Origin: Peptococcaceae bacterium
GTDB lineage: Bacteria; Bacillota; Peptococcia; Peptococcales; Peptococcaceae
Length of the DNA stretch: 30,932 nt
Direction: 5' to 3'
Assembly: GCA_900759105.1 (NCBI GenBank)
Contig: CAAETY010000026.1
Span: 1 to 30,932, forward strand
Below the pieces are notes generated by a model. It was given only the letters and a program-made list of their open reading frames with translations. It had not been told where the DNA came from and searched no databases. Shown here in pieces: positions 25,204 through 30,932 of this stretch; within the stretch, counting starts at the first letter, position 1, and every line of letters begins with the position of its first letter. The position numbers were made by a program, and so were the translations under genes.

Positions 25204-26832
25204 ATGAAACGACAGCTATTTGTTGCTTCATTATTACTCGTCAGCATGCTCTCCGGATGTAGTTTTTCGGATAGCACGCCTGTGTATGACATCGAAGCAC
25301 CCTCCTATAAAAATACCGCCCAAAGCGTGAATACGTCCAGCGCCGCTACCGTTGCCAACGCTACAGAAAATGGTCTGTTCTCTATTGAAGCAACCGACCA
25401 AGGCAAACAACGCTTTATCAATCACGGCAACGGTTATACGTTAATTATTCCCGATGATTTCGATGTCATTGATATGGGTGACGCCACCTATCGCTGCACC
25501 TTGGGCAACAATACCACACGTCTGGAAATCTTTACCCAAACCCTTGACCCCGAAACAATTTCTCTGGAAACCTACCTCAACTATTCCAATAAATTTCTCG
25601 GAAACACCGAAGAGTTTTCCAAAACTGTTGATAAAACCATTGAAACGGAGCAACGTACCACCCACTTACTTGGTTGGGACCGCCGCAGTTTATCAAAAAT
25701 TGAAAACGATCGCAACCACTACGCCATTATTGACGCCATTGAAGGCAATCGTGTGATTACCTTGCAACTATCTTCCCAAACTCCAATTCACACCGATGAC
25801 CTGCTTTCTTATGCTGAAAGCCTTGTATTCTCCAAGCCAAGTGTCTCGGCCAAAGACTATCCACGTTTTGCAATATCGCGCGATAATCTTAACAAAGAAA
25901 CGAAAGCCTTCTATTCTGACACTTTTTCAGACGAAGTGCCGTTCTCTTGGGGGATATTTGAACCTAGTACAAAAGCTAATGACCCCGGTAAATTGCCTAG
26001 TCTTGAATCAACACTGGACTACCCATTCAAAATCGTCCTCTATTACTCCGGGCTCAAAGACACCTACGATACCAATTCCATCTATGATACGTTAAACACC
26101 ATTTGGCAACAAGGCGCCGTCACCGAGCTCACCCTTCAAACCAAGCTCTATGACCCTATCAGTGAAAAAAGTGCTATTTATGATATTCTGGATGGTCAAT
26201 ACGATACTTTTCTTCATGCCTACGCCAAAGATGTGGCACGCTTCGGTCATCCGGTGCTCTTCCGCCCATTCAACGAAATGAACGGCGACTGGTGTAACTA
26301 TTCCGCTTATTGGACAGGGCGTGATTGCAATACCTATGTTGCGCTCTATCGTTACGTATATCAAATTTTTGAAGAAGAGGGTGCCAATGTCAACACCCTT
26401 TGGGTGTGGAATCCTAATGAGCGTTCCTTCCCAGACTTTGCTTGGAACGCCGTTGATAACTATTATCCCGGTGATGACTATGTAGACATTGTCGGCCTCA
26501 CCGGCTATAACACCGGCGATTACTATGAAGGGGAAACTTGGCGAAGCTTCAACGATATTTACGAACCTATCTACGAAGCCATGGCACCACAGTATCAGCA
26601 ACCGTTTATGATTACCGAATTCGCCTGCTCTGATATCGGCGGCGATAAATCCGCTTGGATTAAGGATATGTTCAAACAGCTTCCTAATTATCCGCGAATC
26701 AAGGCTGCCGTTTGGTGGAACCATGCCGACTATGATACCGATGGCACCGTGGCACGTTCTTACTTTATCGACAGCACCGATGAAGTCACAACCACTGTTA
26801 AAAATGGCCTTGCGGACTCAAACAAGCGCTAA
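25204..26832 (+). CDS. Glycoside hydrolase family 26 lipoprotein (beta-mannanase-like)
   Basis: A 542-aa surface lipoprotein. The signal ends in lipobox MLSGC (lipidated Cys19), followed by a Ser/Thr/Ala-rich linker. Residues about 55-215 form an accessory domain with no recognised family. The GH26 barrel covers about 220-535. The acid/base Glu358 is in FRPFNEMNGDW and the nucleophile Glu472 in MITEFACSD. VWVWNPNE (near 400) and AAVWWNHADYD (501-511) are also typical. GH26 enzymes cut beta-1,4-mannan or related beta-glucans; which one is not clear here. As a membrane-attached enzyme with no sugar transporter or other glycosidase beside it, it may act on the cell's own exported polymer rather than on food glycans. 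AAAGGA precedes the ATG. Confidence 0.9.
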   Translation: MKRQLFVASLLLVSMLSGCSFSDSTPVYDIEAPSYKNTAQSVNTSSAATVANATENGLFSIEATDQGKQRFINHGNGYTLIIPDDFDVIDMGDATYRCTLGNNTTRLEIFTQTLDPETISLETYLNYSNKFLGNTEEFSKTVDKTIETEQRTTHLLGWDRRSLSKIENDRNHYAIIDAIEGNRVITLQLSSQTPIHTDDLLSYAESLVFSKPSVSAKDYPRFAISRDNLNKETKAFYSDTFSDEVPFSWGIFEPSTKANDPGKLPSLESTLDYPFKIVLYYSGLKDTYDTNSIYDTLNTIWQQGAVTELTLQTKLYDPISEKSAIYDILDGQYDTFLHAYAKDVARFGHPVLFRPFNEMNGDWCNYSAYWTGRDCNTYVALYRYVYQIFEEEGANVNTLWVWNPNERSFPDFAWNAVDNYYPGDDYVDIVGLTGYNTGDYYEGETWRSFNDIYEPIYEAMAPQYQQPFMITEFACSDIGGDKSAWIKDMFKQLPNYPRIKAAVWWNHADYDTDGTVARSYFIDSTDEVTTTVKNGLADSNKR

Positions 26833-26922
26833 CCTTTCAGAAAGTCCACTCATTACATTCCATCAAGCTATCCCTTAATCATAACACAATTTACATCAAT
26901 TTCCATCACTAGGAAGTATGCT

Positions 26923-27486
26923 ATGGCAGCTTTGGCAAAACAAGCAATGCGGAAGTCGTTTATTCATCTCTTAAATGAAAAACCCTATCATCAAATCACC
27001 GTCAAAGAAATTGTGGAGGATTGTGGGCTCAACCGCAATACCTTTTATTATCACTTCCACGATTTGAACGAACTCCTTGAAACCACGATGAATGACATCG
27101 TCCAACAAATTGTGCGCGCTCACCCAACCTTGGCATCGGTTGAGGCCTGTGCAGATGCCCTGATGGAAGTCATTCTTGAAAACCGTCAGGCCGTACTTCA
27201 CCTATATCATTCCGAACAACGACCTATATTGGAGCGTTATCTGTGGCATATTAATGAGTATCTCGTCAAAACCTATCTCAATCAGCTCTCTTATTATTGC
27301 AACTTAAAAGAAGTCCATCAGCAATTACTGGTGGACTATCTCCAGAGTCTTTTTTTCGGTATGACGCTGCATTGGCTCGAAAGCGGACTCAATCCCGATG
27401 AACAAATGCGATTGCGCCAAATTTTTACCATTCACCAACAATCCTTTTTCCAGCAAATTGCATTGATTCACAAATCTGAAAATTAA
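26923..27486 (+). CDS. TetR/AcrR-family transcriptional regulator
   Basis: A 187-aa regulator. The N-terminal TetR helix-turn-helix is clear (FIHLLNEKPYHQITVKEIVEDCGLNRNTFYYHF, residues about 14-46). The C-terminal ligand domain (about 50-180) is unlike the classic TetR and closer to the shorter DhaS/AcrR-like type. ATG start with AGGAAG 6 nt upstream. The 90 nt after the GH26 stop show no terminator, so some read-through from that gene is possible. A strong terminator follows. The likely target is the neighbouring radical SAM promoter, which carries an inverted repeat in its spacer; this is inference from position. Confidence 0.9.
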   Translation: MAALAKQAMRKSFIHLLNEKPYHQITVKEIVEDCGLNRNTFYYHFHDLNELLETTMNDIVQQIVRAHPTLASVEACADALMEVILENRQAVLHLYHSEQRPILERYLWHINEYLVKTYLNQLSYYCNLKEVHQQLLVDYLQSLFFGMTLHWLESGLNPDEQMRLRQIFTIHQQSFFQQIALIHKSEN

Positions 27487-27493
27487 TCTAAAC

Positions 27494-27540
27494 AAAAGCG
27501 CCATGGTGTTCGAAATACAGACACCATGGCGCTTTTTGTC
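27494..27540 (+). terminator. Terminator of the TetR gene
   Basis: Perfect 16-bp arms aaaagcgccatggtgt (27494-27509) and its complement (27521-27536), with an 11-nt loop and a T-run in the second arm and after it. Confidence 0.9.
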
Positions 27541-27542
27541 TG

Positions 27543-27571
27543 TATTCATGATAAACATGATTCACTATAAT
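27543..27571 (+). promoter_or_regulatory. Radical SAM gene promoter with operator-like inverted repeat
   Basis: A perfect TATAAT -10 (27566-27571) with a weak -35 (TATTCA, about 27543-27548). The spacer contains the inverted repeat TCATG-ataaa-CATGA (27546-27560), the place where a repressor would block RNA polymerase. Between this promoter and the gene, a further imperfect stem (aagcgtttaa / ttaacgctt, about 27603-27636) could form in the leader. Confidence 0.55.
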
Positions 27572-27658
27572 GAAGGCACAGTAAGCGAGTTGAACGTCAT
27601 AAAGCGTTTAACGGCTCGGATATTTATTTAACGCTTCGGCAATAAAGGAGAATGCGCC

Positions 27659-29014
27659 ATGTCACTCACAGACCAATTGAAAAGGACAACATTACGTACT
27701 GCCTTCAGTTACATCGAAAAAAATCCTCAGGATAATGCCTTGAAGCTTTTAACCTGGGCCGATAAACTTGCCGGTGATGGACCGGAAAGTTTTTCCAAAC
27801 AACGTGCCACAATCCGCCGTGTTCTCGAAGACCCTAACAACAATATGAACAAGCTCATCATGAATGTTTTGACGGAAATCGACAACGATGTGCTTAAAAC
27901 CGCCTTTGAAAATTTCTTTTTGAACGCTGCGCTCTTAGGCTGGCAAACTCAAGTGGCGAATCGAGAAAAATACAACTGTAATATCCCCTGGGCCATTCTT
28001 ATGGACCCTACCTCTGCCTGCAATCTTCATTGTACCGGCTGCTGGGCAGCGGAATACGGCAACACCCTCAATCTAAGTTTTGATGAATTGGACGACATCA
28101 TCACCCAAGGCAAGGAACTCGGTATTTATATGTATATTTACACCGGTGGTGAACCATTGACACGCAAAAAAGATCTCATCGCCCTCTGTGAAAAGCACAA
28201 TGACTGCGAATTTTTGAGTTTCACCAATGGAACACTCATTGACGAAGACTTCGCCAATGAAATGCTTCGTGTTAAGAACTTTATTCCTGCCATCAGTGTG
28301 GAAGGCTTTGAAGAAGCCACCGACGCGCGCCGTGGCAAAGGCACCTATGCCAACGTGGTCAAAGCAATGACACTCCTTAAAGAAAAGCATTTACCTTTTG
28401 GCATTTCCTGCTGCTATACGAGCCAAAATATGGACTCTATCAGCTCTGCAGCCTTCATTGATCAAATGATAGACTACGGCGCGCGTTTTGCGTGGTACTT
28501 CCACTATATGCCGGTCGGAAACGATGCCGCCCCTGAGCTTTTGCCAACAAGCGAACAGCGTGAAGCGATTTATCATCGTCTGCGTGCGTTCCGTGCCACA
28601 AAGCCAATCTTTATTATGGACTTCCAAAACGACGGTGAATATGTTGGCGGCTGCATCGCCGGTGGGCGCCGGTATCTACATATCAACGCCAACGGTGACT
28701 GTGATCCATGTGTATTCGTACACTACTCCAACGCCAACATTCGCGATACCAAGCTTTTAAATGTATTCCGTTCTCCGCTTTTTATGGCCTACCATGACGG
28801 TCAACCATTTAACAACAACCACCTTCGTCCTTGTCCTATGCTCGAAAATCCGGAAAAGTTGCGTGAAATGGTTCGTCAAACCGGTGCACATTCCACCGAT
28901 TTGCAATCGCCGGAATCGGTGGACCATCTCTGCGGAAAATGCGACCGTTATGCTGCCGAATGGACGCCGGTGGCTAACGAACTCTGGGACACACGTTGCA
29001 AACAAAAAGAATAA
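27659..29014 (+). CDS. Radical SAM protein with cysteine-rich SPASM-like C-terminus
   Basis: A 451-aa radical SAM enzyme. The Cx3Cx2C cluster motif is Cys121, Cys125, Cys128 (CNLHCTGCWAAEYG) and the SAM-binding GGEP is at 163-166. The C-terminus carries further cysteines likely to hold auxiliary Fe-S clusters: Cys332 (GGCIAGGR), Cys348 and Cys351 (NGDCDPCVF), Cys392 (RPCPML), Cys425 and Cys428 (CGKC). Residues 1-100 are an extra helical region before the barrel (FENFFLNAALLGWQ). This type is widespread in anaerobic Bacillota, but I do not know its substrate. No small peptide gene lies next to it, which argues against RiPP maturation. AAAGGAG lies 8 nt upstream of the ATG. Probably controlled by the TetR neighbour. 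Confidence 0.88.
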   Translation: MSLTDQLKRTTLRTAFSYIEKNPQDNALKLLTWADKLAGDGPESFSKQRATIRRVLEDPNNNMNKLIMNVLTEIDNDVLKTAFENFFLNAALLGWQTQVANREKYNCNIPWAILMDPTSACNLHCTGCWAAEYGNTLNLSFDELDDIITQGKELGIYMYIYTGGEPLTRKKDLIALCEKHNDCEFLSFTNGTLIDEDFANEMLRVKNFIPAISVEGFEEATDARRGKGTYANVVKAMTLLKEKHLPFGISCCYTSQNMDSISSAAFIDQMIDYGARFAWYFHYMPVGNDAAPELLPTSEQREAIYHRLRAFRATKPIFIMDFQNDGEYVGGCIAGGRRYLHINANGDCDPCVFVHYSNANIRDTKLLNVFRSPLFMAYHDGQPFNNNHLRPCPMLENPEKLREMVRQTGAHSTDLQSPESVDHLCGKCDRYAAEWTPVANELWDTRCKQKE

Positions 29015-29047
29015 AACTAACCTTTTTGTAGAATCGGTTCCCCCCTC

Positions 29048-29098
29048 AAAAATCTCAAGTACACCATGGCGCCGCCATCTGTGCTTGAGAATTTTTTA
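29048..29098 (+). terminator. Terminator of the radical SAM gene
   Basis: A stem tctcaag / cttgaga flanked by A- and T-runs, with an inner hairpin atggc-gcc-gccat, followed by TTTTTT. It lies about 35 nt past the stop. Confidence 0.85.
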
Positions 29099-29782
29099 TG
29101 CATAAGCGCCGATAGCAACCATGCCTTTTCTCCAACATCGCTTGCGCCATTCAAAATGGCATCCTTTATATTGCAGACAAATCTTGCAATATTTTATTTG
29201 TTGCAGAACAACTGTCACCATAAACCACGCTTCTTTTGAAAATAATATGACAAAGTCATCCGTTTATTTTTCTTCAGAAACATAATAAATCCTCTTCACA
29301 TTGAAAAATATGAGTTATTTTAGCATATTTGTCCTCTATTCTATTCCGTATGAGAAAATCTATCAATCAATCCAATATCCACGCATAAATATATAAAAAT
29401 GTAATTGTTCACACCTTTTAATCTAAAAAAAACGCCTTTATTGCGCTGAATCAACCGTTTTACTATTGATTATTCTAGTATCACAGAAACATGACGACAA
29501 TCTCTCCAAACAAAGCATTTTTCTCCCATCATAGTAACCGGCATTTATCCACGCCACACACTTTACTTGAATAGATAGTATTGGTACATTTCCATAGTAG
29601 GTATAGACTGCACTCCCATAGCTGGTATATAAGACAACTCTAATCGTGGAATAAACAAGATAGATTTTATTTGTAACGATAACTCCTCTATAATGCAAAA
29701 TATAAAGAATATTCCGATACCATCTCCCGTGAAATAGGCGTAGCCTATTGATTTGTAAAATTATGAATGAAAGGATGTATGA
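29099..29782. other. Long AT-rich gene-free region upstream of the TDT transporter
   Basis: Nothing coding is convincing in these roughly 680 nt. Visible structure: a perfect hairpin gccatt-caa-aatggc (29146-29160) without a U-run; a pair of 14-nt direct repeats ccatagNNggtata at 29592-29605 and 29616-29629; a perfect TATAAT (29689-29694) with only a weak -35 (TTTATT, 29666-29671); and a hairpin aataggc-gta-gcctatt (29733-29749) in the leader. The region probably holds complex control of the transporter, or decayed sequence. Confidence 0.5.
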
Positions 29783-30805
29783 ATGATGAATAGCATGCAA
29801 GATATGATTAAGAAAGTTCCTATCCCACTGTGCGGCGTAATTTTAGCCACTGCTTCTCTTGGAAATTTGCTTAGCACCTACTCCGCCACTGTTCATCATT
29901 TCTGTGGCATTTTTGCAACCTTCCTTCTCTCGTTGGTGCTTCTTAAAGCAGCGATGTTCCCAAAGATGATTGTCAAGGACATGCAAAGCCCTATCATCGC
30001 AAGTGCTTCCGGCACCTTTCCAATGTCTCTCATGGTATTGAGCACCTATGCCGTTCCTTTTATCGGCAAAGACGGTGCATACATCCTGTGGCTCTGTGCA
30101 ATTGCTTTGCATCTTACTTTGATGGTGTATTTTACCTGTCATTTTATGCTCAAGCTCAAAATAAAGGATGTTTTTGCAAGCTACTTTATTGTTTATGTGG
30201 GCATTGCCGTTGCTGCTGTCACCGCACCGGTTCACGGTAGAGAAGATATTGGCGCTATGACGTTGAGCTTCGGCTTTTTCGCACTTTTCTTCTTAGCAGG
30301 ATTGATTACCTACCGTTATCTGAAGCATCGCGACATTCCACAAGGCGCGCGTCCACTGTTCTGCATTTATGCAGCGCCGGTAAGTCTCTGCTTAACCGGT
30401 TACCTTCAATCCGTAGAAAAGGTTTCTACTGCCGTTGTCATGGGACTGCTCATTGTAGCCACCGCAGTCTATGCCCTCGTCCTCTCCAAAGCGATTCAAT
30501 ATTTAATGCGTTTACCGTTCTATCCAAGCTACGCCGGATTTACCTTTCCTTTTGTAATCTGCCCAACAGCAGCCTCCCAAGCCTTGGCTCATTTTGAATC
30601 CGTAGGCTACTCCCTCGTTGCCTTGAAGGTACTGGTAGCTATTGAAATCGCTGTCGGCATCGCCATTGTTAGCTATACCATCCTTCGCTATATGCGCTAT
30701 CTCTTTACCGATATCGAAGACGAACTTTTGGCAAGCGGCTGCACCGAGGTTTATTTTCATAAGTTGATGCCACACCGACTCTGCAATGATGGAATTGATG
30801 ATTGA
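29783..30805 (+). CDS. TDT-family (TehA/SLAC1-like) transporter
   Basis: A 340-aa membrane protein with about ten helices, typical of the tellurite-resistance/dicarboxylate transporter (TDT) family. The start VPIPLCGVILATASLGNLL, the SASGTFPMSLMVLSTYA segment near 73-89, and PSYAGFTFPFVICPTAASQAL near 250-270 match the family. Members carry C4-dicarboxylates, sulfite or anions, or give tellurite tolerance. The substrate cannot be told here and tellurite resistance should not be assumed. The ATG at 29783 has AAAGGA 7-8 nt upstream; a second ATG follows directly. Monocistronic, with a terminator at 30817-30869. Confidence 0.88.
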   Translation: MMNSMQDMIKKVPIPLCGVILATASLGNLLSTYSATVHHFCGIFATFLLSLVLLKAAMFPKMIVKDMQSPIIASASGTFPMSLMVLSTYAVPFIGKDGAYILWLCAIALHLTLMVYFTCHFMLKLKIKDVFASYFIVYVGIAVAAVTAPVHGREDIGAMTLSFGFFALFFLAGLITYRYLKHRDIPQGARPLFCIYAAPVSLCLTGYLQSVEKVSTAVVMGLLIVATAVYALVLSKAIQYLMRLPFYPSYAGFTFPFVICPTAASQALAHFESVGYSLVALKVLVAIEIAVGIAIVSYTILRYMRYLFTDIEDELLASGCTEVYFHKLMPHRLCNDGIDD

Positions 30806-30816
30806 TTCCATTTCAC

Positions 30817-30869
30817 AAAAAAGGGGCTGTCGCATAGACGAATTTTTTGTTTATACGACAGCCCTTTTT
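30817..30869 (+). terminator. Terminator after the TDT transporter gene
   Basis: Arms gggctgtcg (30824-30832) and cgacagccc (30856-30864), flanked by an A-run and a T-run, with a long AT-rich loop. It lies 12 nt past the stop. Bases 30870-30932 hold nothing recognisable. Confidence 0.8.
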
Positions 30870-30932
30870 CTAAGCAATTATTCACTATGTACTATAGCCT
30901 GTTCAAATTCTATTGTACTTCACTAAAAACAA

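Noticed and set aside
29438..29800. 120-codon minus-strand open frame in the gene-free region before the TDT transporter
   Set aside because: It overlaps the transporter start, has no ribosome binding site, is rich in Tyr/Ile from AT-rich sequence and matches nothing recognisable.
30817..30869. ggggctgtcg inverted repeat as an insertion-sequence end
   Set aside because: Similar ends occur in some Firmicutes insertion sequences, but no transposase is near and both arms lie within about 50 nt right after a stop codon with a T-run, as in a terminator.

Overview
This is a bacterial chromosome segment from a moderately AT-rich, low-to-mid GC Bacillota (Clostridia or Negativicutes type). The evidence is the strong AGGAGG-type ribosome binding sites, GTG starts, AddAB/RexAB rather than RecBCD, lipobox lipoproteins and classical hairpin-plus-U terminators. 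A Nim-type flavoprotein, a nitroreductase and a radical SAM enzyme suggest an anaerobe. Genus cannot be read from the sequence. There is no rRNA, tRNA, CRISPR array, prophage or transposase gene, and most of the window looks like ordinary chromosomal core or near-core sequence.

Layout. 1-11.4 kb is almost all minus strand: proA; an unusual DMT-transporter/Nudix fusion; a Nim/PPOx flavoprotein; the sodium/proline symporter PutP; a CNNM/CBS (HlyC/CorC) membrane protein; a nitroreductase with a small lipoprotein gene; an MsbA-like ABC half-transporter; a MoaE-like protein; and an unknown membrane-anchored protein. A plus-strand orphan MetE-like methyltransferase (11.6-12.7 kb) has its own promoter and ends in a terminator shared with the next minus-strand unit. 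12.7-18.2 kb is an envelope-flavoured stretch: an MBOAT acyltransferase with its SGNH/DHHW-like partner, a DUF3267-like HExxH membrane protein, then on the plus strand a membrane-anchored polysaccharide-deacetylase-like protein and an EamA transporter. 18.2-25.1 kb holds addB-addA, overlapping by 4 nt. 25.2-29.0 kb (plus) holds a GH26 lipoprotein, a TetR-type regulator and a radical SAM/SPASM-like enzyme. A 768-bp gene-free stretch precedes a TDT-family transporter at the right end.

How genes work together. ProA makes proline while PutP imports it, each from its own unit. MBOAT and the SGNH protein are the usual two halves of an O-acetylation machine acting on an exported polymer; the deacetylase-like and GH26 proteins also point to extracytoplasmic glycans, but no glycosyltransferase or polymerase is present to define the polymer. 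AddA and AddB form the end-processing helicase-nuclease for recombination.

Most promising for a second look: the single-ORF transporter-CoA-pyrophosphatase fusion; the deacetylase that has lost its metal-binding histidine motif; the TetR/radical SAM pair with an inverted repeat inside the radical SAM promoter; and the isolated MoaE-like gene beside an unknown membrane protein. I found no clear evidence of a complete new multi-gene system.
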